Assembly (NCBI GenBank): GCA_016713625.1
Contig: JADJOT010000009.1
Location: forward strand, 744,001 to 808,000
Length of the DNA: 64,000 nt
From: Candidatus Accumulibacter affinis
GTDB lineage: Bacteria > Pseudomonadota > Gammaproteobacteria > Burkholderiales > Rhodocyclaceae
Reading direction: 5' to 3'
Shown here: in pieces, positions 28,118 to 37,664 of the stretch
Layout: each line of letters opens with the position of its first letter
Position numbering within the stretch: position 1 is the first letter of the stretch
Program-made: the position numbers and the translations under genes
Notes under the pieces: model-generated
What the model saw: only the letters and a program-made list of their open reading frames with translations
Told to the model about the DNA's origin: nothing
Database searches by the model: none

Positions 28118-29035
28118 ATGAAACCATTTAAACCAAGCATAATCATATCGCTAACTACGATATCGGCCCGTATTGATCAAGTCTCGAATACTATAGCTTT
28201 ATTTCTGACTCAAGACGGAGAATATGCCTACCGAGTGATTTTGAATCTTTCGAGAGAGCCGTACCTTCTGGATGAGGGAATAAGATCCGTGCCGGAAAGC
28301 CTAAGGGTAATCGCCAATTCGAAGCAGTTGTTTGAAATTCAGTGGGTTAAGAATACCGGGCCGTATAGAAAACTAATTCCAGTGCTCGAGCATTGTTTTG
28401 AATTCAAAACAAATCCAATAATAATTACGTGCGACGACGACGTGATATATCCAAGAAATTTTCTCGATGTTATGGTGTCGACGCATTTGGCATTCGATGC
28501 TATTGTGGCCTGTCGCGGATACACCATGTCAATTTCTGGTGACGTTTTCGATACCTACCGCACCTGGCAAGGTAACGAGAAAAAATTCGTGAGCATTTTA
28601 AATCTGCCAACGGGGAAAGACGGTATTCTCTATCGGCCCAAGTATTTTGATGTCAGTGTGGTTAGGGAACGTGATTTCCTGCGTGTGGCCCCATCCGCCG
28701 ATGACATTTGGTTGAAATGGCATACGGCTGTGCGGGCCACGCCCGTTGTCCTACTGTCTGCGATTGGATTTCCAGAATTGCGAAATTCGCAGGAAGTCGA
28801 TACCCGCGTTTCGCTTTATCGCAAGTACAACAAGGCTGGTGGAAACGACGCGGCCATCACTAAGATCGAACAGCATTTTGTTGAGAATTTTGGAGAGGCC
28901 TTGTGTCATCGCCTGGTTCCCTTGGCGGCTTTGGAGTGTGAGCCTATCAGCACTCTCAGCAGCAGAACCGGAACGTGTCTGAAAACTGCAAAGTACGACG
29001 AAGCTTTTCGTTTAATCCAGAGCAAAGTCAAATAG
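28118..29035 (+). CDS. GT-A fold glycosyltransferase
   Basis: A 305-residue cytoplasmic protein with the outline of a GT-A glycosyltransferase: an N-terminal strand (SIIISLTTISARID), and the metal-binding motif ITCDDDVIYPRNFLDVMV, where DDD matches the DxD site. The end of the catalytic domain is around APSADDIWLKWHTAVRATP. Codon usage and base composition are more AT-rich than kpsMTED, as for the next genes, suggesting transfer. The ATG at 28118 is the first start. Donor and acceptor cannot be told from sequence. Confidence 0.72.
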   Translation: MKPFKPSIIISLTTISARIDQVSNTIALFLTQDGEYAYRVILNLSREPYLLDEGIRSVPESLRVIANSKQLFEIQWVKNTGPYRKLIPVLEHCFEFKTNPIIITCDDDVIYPRNFLDVMVSTHLAFDAIVACRGYTMSISGDVFDTYRTWQGNEKKFVSILNLPTGKDGILYRPKYFDVSVVRERDFLRVAPSADDIWLKWHTAVRATPVVLLSAIGFPELRNSQEVDTRVSLYRKYNKAGGNDAAITKIEQHFVENFGEALCHRLVPLAALECEPISTLSSRTGTCLKTAKYDEAFRLIQSKVK

Positions 29036-29052
29036 ACTTAGGGAGTGTCACC

Positions 29053-29235
29053 GTGTTCAGCGCCATATCCATGAACGGCCTTGGCTACGTCGGGCTGCCG
29101 GTCGCAAATTTTAACGCACGGACTAAGCACCGCAAATGTGGTGTCTGTGCTGGGCAAGCATTGCTCATTGATAGAAGCGCTAGAAGATATCAAGCTTTAC
29201 CCGCAACTTTTCGATGCGGTGGGTTTGCTGTCTTG
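29053..29235 (+). pseudogene. Remnant of a nucleotide-sugar dehydrogenase start
   Basis: A GTG-started stretch reads SMNGLGYVGLPVA, the Rossmann start of UDP-glucose/GDP-mannose dehydrogenases, but the homology stops after about 20 codons. A second frame then gives LIEALEDIKLYPQLFDAVG and stops at 29235. I see no complete gene, only a fragment or a junction between two fragments. Confidence 0.4.
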
Positions 29236-29267
29236 AGCAATCGGCTGACCACGGGAGTCCCGCACCG

Positions 29268-30941
29268 ATGAAACCGTCAAAGGCCAAGCTTGCCGCAGAA
29301 GAGTACCTGAAAGGCAACTATGCACTTGCTCTTCTGCTCTATGAGCAGCTAGCCGAACAAATCGGCGAAACCTTCTTCAAGACTAACATCGGCTTGTGCA
29401 AGAAGAAGCTGGGACACGCCAAAGCTCGATCGCAGGGGCAGGTTCTGAAGTCAGGCGTCAACGCTGCATTCAAGGTGGCAATCATTGCAGACGAATTCAC
29501 CTTCAACAGCTTCAAGGACGAGTTTCTTGCCATTCCGCTGGAGCCTGCGACATGGCGTCAAGCGTTTGAGAGTTACGAGCCGGACATATTCTTCTGCGAA
29601 TCCGCATGGTCGGGTCCCGATTCAAACCGCCGGCCATGGAAAGGGAGTATCTACGCCAGCGTCAACTTTAAAAAGGAAAATCGGTCGACCCTTCTCGATA
29701 TTCTTAGTCATTGCCGTAAGGAAGGAATTCCAAGCGTTTTCTGGAACAAAGAAGACCCCACACATTATTCGGACCGCGTACATGATTTCGTGAAGACTGC
29801 TCGGGAGTTCGATTTTGTTTTTACTACGGCAGCTGAATGCATTGAGAGATATCGCGCAGATCACGGCCTGGGGAATGTTTTCGCGCTTCCATTTGCAACG
29901 AACCCACGATTATTTAATCCCGTCGAGACATCATCAATTCGCTCTTCTCGGGTTGTCTTCGCCGGCAGTTGGTACGCCAACCACAAGCAGCGCAGCGCAG
30001 ACATGGAGACGATTTTGGATGATGTCATCGCCGGTGGCTTAACAGCGGAGATTTACGACCGCTACCATGGCGATGCCGACCCACTGCACCGTTGGCCCGA
30101 CAAGTACCAGCCGTTCTTGAAGCCTGGACAGCCGCACGAGCACATGCCGGAGGTTTACAAGTCCAGTTGCTTTGGCCTGAACTTTAATACTGTGACCGAT
30201 TCGGCAACCATGTTTGCGCGACGGGTGTTCGAATTGATGTCTTGCAACACTTTGGTCGTTTCCAACTATGCGCGCGGCGTTGACGAGATGTTTGGCGACC
30301 TTGTGATCTTTGCTGACCGGCAGCCAGGCCGACTGAGAGATTTGAGCCCAAGGCAGCTGGGTGACCTACGAGAGCGTGCGCTGAAATTGGTACTGAGCGA
30401 GCACACCTACAAGCAGCGTTGGTTAAGCGTACTTTCGGCCATCGGTATTCCCCATCGCCTTCCCGACGAGTCGATGACCATCGTTAGCGTGGTGCGGACT
30501 CGCGCTGAGGCCATGTGCGCCATAAGTTGGTTCCAGCAGTATGGTGCAGCTTTGCCCGGAGGGCGATTGCTGCTTGTTGCCAGTGAGGAAATGCCCGGTC
30601 TTGATGTAGCCGGAATTTACCAGGAGTTCAACCGTTTTGGGGTTGGTGTGACGTCTTTCAGTCATGCACGCGAGTATGCGCTAAAAGGACGCTACCAGCC
30701 GATTGAAACCGCGTATTACTTGCTGGTCGACCCGAAGATGCCGCCTGTTCCGGGCTGGCCAGTGGAGGCGCTGCTCCATCTCCAGTACATGAGCGATCAT
30801 CCAATTGCGCCTGCATCGGCGCCACATGATCGCTATCGCTTTGGCTCTGGCCGTGCCTGCACCACGCTGCTCGGCCATGCCGGCCTGTTCGATTCCTTTC
30901 TCCAAAGCGGTGCGGCACCGGCCCGCGTCTACTTCGTCTGA
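29268..30941 (+). CDS. Glycosyltransferase, CgeB-like (glycosyl transferase family 1 type)
   Basis: A 557-residue protein with a short N-terminal helical repeat (AEEYLKGNYALALLLYEQ), then a GT-B domain of the CgeB/Glyco_trans_1_2 type: SVFWNKEDPTHYSDRVHDF, FVFTTAAECIERYRADHG, ALPFATNPRLFNP, VVFAGSWYANHKQRS, and the C-terminal FARRVFELMSCNTLVVSNYA. Beyond about residue 400 is another domain (MTIVSVVRTRAEAMCAISWF) resembling the N-terminal part of a GT-A-like fold. The ATG at 29268 is preferred over the upstream open frame, which has no ribosome site. Ends five bases before the next glycosyltransferase. Confidence 0.8.
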   Translation: MKPSKAKLAAEEYLKGNYALALLLYEQLAEQIGETFFKTNIGLCKKKLGHAKARSQGQVLKSGVNAAFKVAIIADEFTFNSFKDEFLAIPLEPATWRQAFESYEPDIFFCESAWSGPDSNRRPWKGSIYASVNFKKENRSTLLDILSHCRKEGIPSVFWNKEDPTHYSDRVHDFVKTAREFDFVFTTAAECIERYRADHGLGNVFALPFATNPRLFNPVETSSIRSSRVVFAGSWYANHKQRSADMETILDDVIAGGLTAEIYDRYHGDADPLHRWPDKYQPFLKPGQPHEHMPEVYKSSCFGLNFNTVTDSATMFARRVFELMSCNTLVVSNYARGVDEMFGDLVIFADRQPGRLRDLSPRQLGDLRERALKLVLSEHTYKQRWLSVLSAIGIPHRLPDESMTIVSVVRTRAEAMCAISWFQQYGAALPGGRLLLVASEEMPGLDVAGIYQEFNRFGVGVTSFSHAREYALKGRYQPIETAYYLLVDPKMPPVPGWPVEALLHLQYMSDHPIAPASAPHDRYRFGSGRACTTLLGHAGLFDSFLQSGAAPARVYFV

Positions 30942-30946
30942 TCGTC

Positions 30947-32923
30947 ATGCCCACGAAAGTTTCCCTAGTCATCCCCTGCTTCAACGCGGCCGACAAGATT
31001 GGACGGTGCTTGGCGTCACTGCGTGCCATTGACTTCGACGCGGACGCATATGAGGTTCTGTTCGTCGACGACTGCTCCACCGATGGTACTCATGAGCTGC
31101 TGCAGAAAGCCTGTGAAGAGAACAAGAACTGGCGGCTGCTCCAACTTGAACGCAATAGTGGCTCGCCCTCCAGGCCGCGCAATCGGGGAATCGATCAGTC
31201 TAAGGGCGAATATGTGTTCTTTCTGGACTGCGACGACGAAATACTGCCGCAAACTTTGCGCCATCACTATGACCTCGCCCAAGATAAAAACCCGTGCCTG
31301 ATTCGTTCTGAACTGTGGGCGGATGACGGTCGCCAGCGCCAACGTATGAACCAATTGTCAACATGGGAGCCATCGCTCAGTCAGATGCAGCGTAAGGAAC
31401 TGATCATTAGCAGGCAAAGCACCGTGTCACCAAGTTTTGTGAAACTGGAATTTTTGCGTCGGTATAGCATACTATGGCCGGAGACCATTCGTATGGGCGA
31501 AGACACGCTTTTTCTGGCCAAGGTCTTGGCCCACGCTGAATATATCGAGTACCTCCCGGAGCCCAGTTTTATCTATAAGAAACTTCCGGCCTTAACTCCT
31601 TCTAGTACCCAGAAATACGGTGTGAGGGAACTTAATGATCACCTGACGGTTTGGAGAGAGGTTCAGTCGTTGTTGCTACCGTTGGGGATCGATTACTTTC
31701 GCTGTCGCCTTCAGGTTGGGTTACAAACATCCTTGGTATCTCTTATTTATCGTGGGCGCGGTGACATCGATACGGTCACCTTTGATCGCTTTGCCGAATT
31801 TGTCGTCGATAACTGGTCAGTGATCAGCAGTTTCCGATATATCAGCCGTTACCGAGACATCCTGGAAGGTCTGCGTAGCGGGGATTTTGCTACCTTCAGC
31901 AAGCATTGCCGGCCGCGCCTTGTCATTGCTGGGTATGACCTCAAGTTCATTACCTCTGCGCTCCCGGAACTGTCGCAACATTTCGATATTCGTCTTGATG
32001 AGTGGAAGGGCCACGATGCCCATGATGAAAAGCAAAGCAGAGTCTGCCTAGAATGGGCCGAAGTTATTTGGTGTGAATGGCTGTTGGGTAATGCTGTTTG
32101 GTACGCACGGCACAAACGCCAAGAACAACGGCTAATCGTGCGCATGCACCGCATGGAATTGGGGCGTGACTATGGCGACAGCGTAGAAATGGATCGTGTA
32201 GATGCGTTCCTTGCTGTGTCGGTACACTTTTTCGAGCGCTTGTTGGAGAGATTTCGCCGCATTCCCCGATCGAAAGTCCGTTTGGTTCCCAATTTCTTGC
32301 GAACTCAGGATTACATCGCCGACTGGTCGGAGCAGCGGTTGTTTACGCTTGGAATGGTGGGCATTCTGCCTTCGCGCAAACGCTTCGATATTGCGCTTCA
32401 AATCCTGAATCAGCTCCGCCAGGTCGACAAGCGATACCGACTGGAAGTATTTGGCCAATTTCCGGAGGCTGTCTCTTGGGTCAGCCGGAATAGCGCTGAG
32501 ATGGCATTCTTCGAGCGCTGTCATAAATTCATCGATGATCACCAGTTGAAAGAAGTTGTTTCGTTTAGGGGGCACTCAGATGTCAAAACCCAACTAACCG
32601 AGCGAAGCGTGGGTTTTGTTTTGTGTGTGAGTGATTCCGAGAGGAACTTCCCCGGTTTTGAGAGTTTTCACCTCGCTGTGGCGGATGGATTTGCCAGCGG
32701 TGGTGTCGGGCTTGTGCTTTCTTGGCTCGGTGCGGAATTCGTCTGGCCAGACGAATTTATTTTTCGCGAACAGAAGCAGATCGTAGATTATATTATTTCC
32801 TGCCGTAATAACTCCGTTCGTTTTCAATCAGCAGCCGTCGCAGGAAGGGAATTTGTCCAAGAGCGATATGATCTAAGCAGGTTTGTTGATAGTGTAGTAA
32901 ATTTGTTTCATGAGATAATCTGA
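30947..32923 (+). CDS. Bifunctional glycosyltransferase: GT2 head, GT4-like tail
   Basis: A 658-residue protein. Residues 1-220 are a GT2 domain (VSLVIPCFNAADKIGRCLAS, VLFVDDCSTDGTHELL, RPRNRGIDQSKGEYVFFLD, then DCDD as metal site). From about 330 a GT-B-like domain follows, with RLFTLGMVGILPSRKRFDI and RYRLEVFGQFPEAVSW, though the usual E-x7-E motif of GT4 is weak (NFPGFESFHLAVADGFASGG). Two sugar-transfer steps in one protein, or one active and one binding domain. AT-rich compared with the export genes. Starts five bases after the previous stop, so likely one operon. Confidence 0.82.
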   Translation: MPTKVSLVIPCFNAADKIGRCLASLRAIDFDADAYEVLFVDDCSTDGTHELLQKACEENKNWRLLQLERNSGSPSRPRNRGIDQSKGEYVFFLDCDDEILPQTLRHHYDLAQDKNPCLIRSELWADDGRQRQRMNQLSTWEPSLSQMQRKELIISRQSTVSPSFVKLEFLRRYSILWPETIRMGEDTLFLAKVLAHAEYIEYLPEPSFIYKKLPALTPSSTQKYGVRELNDHLTVWREVQSLLLPLGIDYFRCRLQVGLQTSLVSLIYRGRGDIDTVTFDRFAEFVVDNWSVISSFRYISRYRDILEGLRSGDFATFSKHCRPRLVIAGYDLKFITSALPELSQHFDIRLDEWKGHDAHDEKQSRVCLEWAEVIWCEWLLGNAVWYARHKRQEQRLIVRMHRMELGRDYGDSVEMDRVDAFLAVSVHFFERLLERFRRIPRSKVRLVPNFLRTQDYIADWSEQRLFTLGMVGILPSRKRFDIALQILNQLRQVDKRYRLEVFGQFPEAVSWVSRNSAEMAFFERCHKFIDDHQLKEVVSFRGHSDVKTQLTERSVGFVLCVSDSERNFPGFESFHLAVADGFASGGVGLVLSWLGAEFVWPDEFIFREQKQIVDYIISCRNNSVRFQSAAVAGREFVQERYDLSRFVDSVVNLFHEII

Positions 32924-33025
32924 GATTTTAAACGCTCGACTCCTTGGCGTTCAGAGTACATCTAAGGCAGAAAGTGGCATCTACTTCGAGCCATATAAAG
33001 TTTTTACAAACTTGAAAGGTTTTCG

Positions 33026-34597
33026 TTGCTAAAGATATTAAAGAAAACGCGGCTTAAGTCGTGCCGTTGGCCATGGCCAAAAATGGACGTTCGTCAGGTT
33101 GCAGAAGATGCTTTGACTAATAAGTTTTACTTGCCTAATATTGGTTACTTGGATCTAGGTGCGCCCCTAAATTGGGCCGTGGAACTAGGTGCAGCCGCTA
33201 ACTCGAAGCGGCTGTGGCTACATAGCTTAGTGTTTGTACATGCGCTATTATTGATGGGCAGAAAGGAAACAAAGGACAAGCGGTACGTAACTCACGCTGT
33301 GTTTATACTTAAGTCCTATTTTAGCGATTTTGAAGTAGATAATCGGAGTAATGAATTATCTTGGGGGACGAGCACGCTGTTGCAAATCGTCTTTTTGTTT
33401 TGTGCGCAGTTCTTTTCGAATCTATCGCTCACCGGGACATTGATTTGCCGGACTCTTGGCTAATCTATTTGATTGAGCAACATGCTGGAGTGGCTTCTTG
33501 ATGACAGTCACTACGTAAAAAATAACCATGGTCTGATGATGGACGTCGCTCTTGTGCAAGCTTCATTGCTTTTATACGATCTGGATAATAAGATATGCTC
33601 CGAGTGGATAAGTGTCAGTGTGGCCCGGCTTGAAGAGATGCTCGATCAGACCTTTGATAGTAGTGGCTGCTGCAATGAGAATAGTCCGGCTTATCATTTC
33701 GTAAATTACTCTTTGTTTTCGTCTGTAGTCATGTTTTTTGATGATTATAATATTCCTTACAATAAGTTAAAGTGGATTAGTGTATTGGGATTAGCTAGAG
33801 AGGTGGGCCAGATACTTATTAGGTCAGATGGTACGATTCCGCTTATTGGTGACTCTGAAGAACAAATCGGTACTTTCTTCCCTGTTGCGCCAGAGCCGCG
33901 TTATGGCGTCGCGTGCTATCCGGATAGCGGCTTGTTTGTTGCCAACTTGAAAGATTGTTATTTTACCTTGAGGTGTGGTGGCAGTAGTTTTTCCCACAGG
34001 CATATTGACGATTCTAGCGTTACATTATGGTTAGACGGCCGCGATTTTATTGTGGACGCGGGGCTTTATAACTACGATATTAGCGACAAAATGAGGCGGT
34101 GGCTCCTGTCGAGCCGGTCTCACAGTGGATTTTATATTGATTCTGCCTCTGATGTTCGATTTGTCGATTTTGATGGCCCAAGCGCTTTGGGAAGGATTTA
34201 TGGTTTCGAAAGATCTGATGATGGAGTTTTTGTGGTCAGGTGCGCTCACTATTTGAGTGCTGAGTGTGCGGTTAATAGAACTATCGAATATTTAGGTGGC
34301 GCGATCGCAATCCAGGACTCATTTAAGTCAAGGGTTGCCGTGAAATGGAGGCAACAGTTCTTGTTTCATCCTGAGTGTGTTATTTGTGTTTCATCAGATG
34401 GCAAGGAAGCCGAGATTGCACACGGTAAATCTGCCGTAAGACTAAGGCTGGCTTCTGATGGTCACGACTTTAAAATTGGGAAGGGGTATTATTCAAGACG
34501 ATTTATGCATATTGAGGATGCGCCTATGATCTTTGTGGCGGGAGAGGGGAGTGAGTGCAGCATTTCTACAAAGATACTTCTTCATGGATCTATTTGA
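33026..34597 (+). CDS. Heparinase II/III family protein, two frame breaks
   Basis: About 520 residues when joined. The N-terminal alpha/alpha-toroid part runs from about 33026 (possibly TTG start) to SNELSWGTSTLLQ; a second frame holds FESIAHRDIDLPDSWLIYL; and from 33485 the third frame has LLDDSHYVKNNHGLMMDVAL, then the beta-sheet domain with GGSSFSHRHIDDSSVTLWLD and FIVDAGLYNYD, where the HxHxD-like pattern is the heparinase II/III motif. Breaks are near 33400 and 33480. Such proteins are lyases or polymer-modifying enzymes found in capsule clusters. The region is strongly AT-rich. The 5' start is uncertain. Confidence 0.75.
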
Positions 34598-34961
34598 GCT
34601 TAACGGATTTTCCGAAGACGTTAAGGCGGTGTCGTTAAAATCATTGGATTTTAGGTATGAATTTGCAATTTCAGTTAATGGGCCAATTCTTGGCGCAATT
34701 CTCTCTGTCGAGTTGGTTTATTTCGATGCTAAAGAACGAGTTATAGTTGTCGAGCTTTCGAACCCCGGCATCGCTCATTGGGGCTATGTGTTGGAGCTAA
34801 TAAGTCGGGATAAAAGTATTGCCCGTTCCGGTATTTTAAAGGTGCCGGCCTTTGAATTTTCTGGGTGTTTGGCTTCCGTTAACCCTGACCGTCTTAGGGT
34901 AGACGTGATTGATTGTGATTCAAATAGCGTAATTGGTAGTATTCTGATCGAGGTGGGTTAA
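34584..34961 (+). CDS. Hypothetical protein, Asp3-like in position
   Basis: A 125-residue protein of beta-strand character (FRYEFAISVNGPILGAILSV), no signal peptide, no recognisable catalytic motif. It overlaps the end of the heparinase-like gene and its stop is directly followed by the GTG of the Asp2-like gene. Small beta-sandwich proteins of this size accompany Asp2-like hydrolases in accessory secretion and capsule loci, so a partner role is plausible, but I do not recognise the family. Confidence 0.55.
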   Translation: MDLFELNGFSEDVKAVSLKSLDFRYEFAISVNGPILGAILSVELVYFDAKERVIVVELSNPGIAHWGYVLELISRDKSIARSGILKVPAFEFSGCLASVNPDRLRVDVIDCDSNSVIGSILIEVG

Positions 34962-35932
34962 GTGATTTCGGGTGACATCAGATTAAAATTTTATATAAAA
35001 CAGGAAGCAAAAAGGGCAGATCTGTTGGTTGCAATGTATGTTGCGGCACAGGTCGTAGGAGGAAGGGTTTGTGTAGGTGAGTTACCAGATTGGGAGTTTG
35101 CTTTTTATGTCCATACAAATGAGAATCATGCTTTGGATAATAGATATTACAAATCCATTAGTTTAGACTTAAAGCAATTTCAAGGCGTCATCGGTGTTGA
35201 GATATTTGGAAGAAAATGCCAGCAACCCATTTGGAGATTGGTGGCATCCCCTCCCGAATCAAAGTTTCGCTTACCCAGTGGGAAATTTCTTCGATATCGT
35301 TTAGCCGCGGGAAATTCCCGTGACCTTGTAATTCTATTTGATTACAGTCGATTGGTATCGAAGGTGATTCTGCATCAAGAGTGTTGTCCACGCTTCGGTT
35401 ATCAGACAAGCAAGAATGTGTTGGTTTTGTCAAATGCTTTTGGTTACTGGGGGACGGCCTGTTTGTTCGATGATGCTGGGCGTTATATTGTTCCAGATGT
35501 TGTTGGGTTCATAAATAGCGTAATATCCAAGCTCGGTTGCAATCGGGTTTTTATAATTGGAGGATCTCAGGGTGCCGCGTCTGCTTTAGTGTACGGACAA
35601 TCGATTTCGCAGTGTGTCGAAGTATTTGCAGCTTCCCCGGTTAAAGTTGATAAAAAATTATGCTACGACATTTATCGAACACTATTGCGGATAGTGATAT
35701 TATACACGCAAATAATCTGCTTTTGACGACGTTTTCTAATAGAATTGTTAATTTGTATTCTTCTCAAGGGGACACTCATCATTTGTATCATGAAGCACTG
35801 AGCCAGTATTGTACTGGGACGTCGCAGTATCGGGTTTGTGACGACCCAGATGTTGAGCATGGTCAAGTGTTAAAGCGATTTATAAAAGAGATATATCGCA
35901 AAATTGATGATTATTCGGAGGTCTCTGTATAA
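34962..35932 (+). CDS. Asp2/XcbB-like alpha/beta-hydrolase, one frame break
   Basis: About 322 residues when joined. The nucleophile elbow is visible as VFIIGGSQGAASALVYG (G-x-S-x-G). The first frame ends at 35726; a second frame from about 35660 continues MLRHLSNTIADSDIIHANNL to IVNLYSSQGDTHHLYHEAL and DDPDVEHGQVLKRF, which would supply the acid and histidine of the triad. The break is at or near the run of six A at 35652-35657. Asp2 is an O-acetyltransferase-like component of accessory Sec systems, and XcbB-like proteins lie in capsule loci; a sugar O-acetyl esterase or transferase role here is inference. GTG start at 34962. Confidence 0.65.
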
Positions 35933-36050
35933 GTGACCGTTATTGTGGTCGATATGGGAAGACGGTACCCGTAAGCGCTTCCAGAAAAGTTCTTCGCGTT
36001 ATGCCAGTATGCCTGCATACCGCCCACCCCAACATCTCGGAAACCTCGCC

Positions 36051-36430
36051 ATGTCCCGTAGAGCCAAGGCGCTGACCCTCACAGTGCAAGAACGGGGCCA
36101 TCTGATGCAGGTAGAGGAGCGCGGGAGTGACTGGCGCCAACGTCGGCGAGCGCGGACCGCACTTCTACTTGATGAAGGACGATCCCTTGACGGAGTTGCG
36201 ACACAGCAGAAGATACACAAGGAAACCGTAGCAAACCACAGGGATGCCTGGCTGGCCAGAAGCTTCGACGGACTGAGCGATCTGCCGCGCAGCGGTGCCC
36301 CTCGCAAGCTATCGGAAGCCCATAAGCAGGTTCTCTGCGCTTGGGCCAAAAAGGAAGCCTGTACGACCTCCCCTCAATTGAGGCCCCCCTGTCAGACGAG
36401 CATGGCGTACGGGTGTTGCTGGCGGTGAAA
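36051..36430 (+). pseudogene. IS630 transposase, 5' fragment
   Basis: N-terminal helix-turn-helix part of an IS630-type transposase: MSRRAKALTLTVQERGHLMQ, WRQRRRARTALLLDEGRS, GVATQQKIHKETVANHRDAW, FDGLSDLPRSGAPRKLSEAH. It runs on to LCAWAKKEACTTS, after which the frame shifts and the homology fades by about 36440. The catalytic C-terminal part lies 3 kb away at 39465, beyond an inserted IS66-family element, so the gene was split by insertion. Confidence 0.8.
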
Positions 36431-36466
36431 AACCACGGGAATTTGGCTGGGAAATGCGCCTGTCCG

Positions 36467-36609
36467 CATGGCTGTAAGCGCGAAGATGCCGCACTTACAG
36501 CCATGCCTCAGCGTATCCGCCCCTTCCACCGCGTCAAGGGTTCGCTACGCCGGGCTGGCGCCCGCCCTTGACCCGGCTCCGGGCCGGCAATTTTCTTGCC
36601 CGGTTTTTT
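36467..36609 (+). repeat. Hairpin and terminator-like structures flanking the IS66 block
   Basis: A perfect 12-bp inverted repeat, CATGGCTGTAAG at 36467-36478 and its complement at 36494-36505, has a 15-base loop. About 70 bases on, CCGGGC at 36579-36584 pairs with GCCCGG at 36598-36603 and is followed by six T, like a rho-independent terminator. The stretch resembles the end of a second, lost IS66-type element; this is uncertain. Confidence 0.45.
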
Positions 36610-36748
36610 GGCTGCGCCGGATTTCCGCGCTTTTTGACCGCCATTAACAACGGCATCGGTGTGGCTGGTAAGCGGTCAGCAAATAGTCATCCGACAATCG
36701 AACTGCTGTTTTCAGCATTAAATCAATGAATGAATGTCGGAGAGCTTA

Positions 36749-36756
36749 CCCCAGAC
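36749..36756. repeat. Target-site duplication, left copy
   Basis: CCCCAGAC directly outside the left inverted repeat of the IS66-family element; identical to 39457-39464. Confidence 0.93.
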
Positions 36757-36805
36757 GTAAGTATTCGGTGAACCCGTGGTCCAGGTTTGGCGTTGGCAAG
36801 GGGCG

Positions 36806-37664
36806 CTAGAGACACAAGATTGAGCGGAAGTTCTTGTGCAGCGGATAGAGCCAGATGTCCTTGATGGGAAGGATTGGCTTGCGGGTGGAAGACTTCTTGC
36901 CACGCCCGGTGGTTTGCCCGACCTTGATCCAGTTGGCTGCCTGATAGCAAGTGCCGCGATGGCGGGGCGTCTCGACGAAGGTTTCCAGTAGGACGGGGCG
37001 GTAGCCGTAACGGGCCAGCCAATCGTTGGGCAGTTGTCGATGGATCAGCGAAAGAATCTTGGAAGCCAATCCCTTGGACTGGATCCAGGGCAGAATCAGG
37101 AAGCGGGCATTGTTCACCACGAGCGGGGAGGTTCCTTTGCCGCTCGTCCTCCTGCCAGCCGATGAAGCGCTCGCGCGCGGCGAGCTTCCAGGCGCTGGCG
37201 CCGAAGCTCAGCAAGGCGACCAGACGCTCGCCGGCGAAGACGAAGTAGCGGCTCTGGCTGCCGGCCAGGGGTGTATAGCCCAGATAGTGGTAGCGGGCGA
37301 TGTACTCGTTCCACAGCCGCGAGTGGGCCGAACCGGCGACCTGGCGCAAGTGGAGCGGCGGCAGGTCATGCACCGGGCTAGTGAGCAGCGCCTGGGGATC
37401 GGTGGCGGCGGTGGCGAGAACCTCGGGTTGGCGAGGGGCGCGGTGGCGTGCGGTCGGCAAGGTGATGAGAGCGTCCGCTTGCATGCGCAGCATGGCCACC
37501 CGGCAGGTCATGTCCTTCAGCTCGCCATTCGGCTTGAGCCAGTCGAACCGAACGCACACCTCGCGTGAAAGCTGCGCACGGCTGGCGCGGGGATTGGTCT
37601 CGATCAGGCGGCGGATGGTCTGCAGTTCGTCCGGGGTGAAGGGGCGCCCGCAATAAAGCTTCAC
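36806..37664 (-). CDS. DUF4338 (DruA-like) protein inside IS66 element, one frame break
   Basis: About 285 residues. N-terminus VKLYCGRPFTPDELQTIRRL, then SRAQLSREVCVRFDWLKPNG, the core YHYLGYTPLAGSQSRYFVFA, and WQEDERQRNLP. A shift near 37120 moves to the frame VVNNARFLILPWIQSKGLAS, LLETFVETPRHRGTCYQAAN and GQTTGRGKKS, ending at 36806. The GTG start at 37664 overlaps the TGA of tnpC (GTGA), so it is translated with the transposase and is an integral gene of the element. It is more standard for the family than the copy at 14425 and clearly related to it. Confidence 0.82.
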
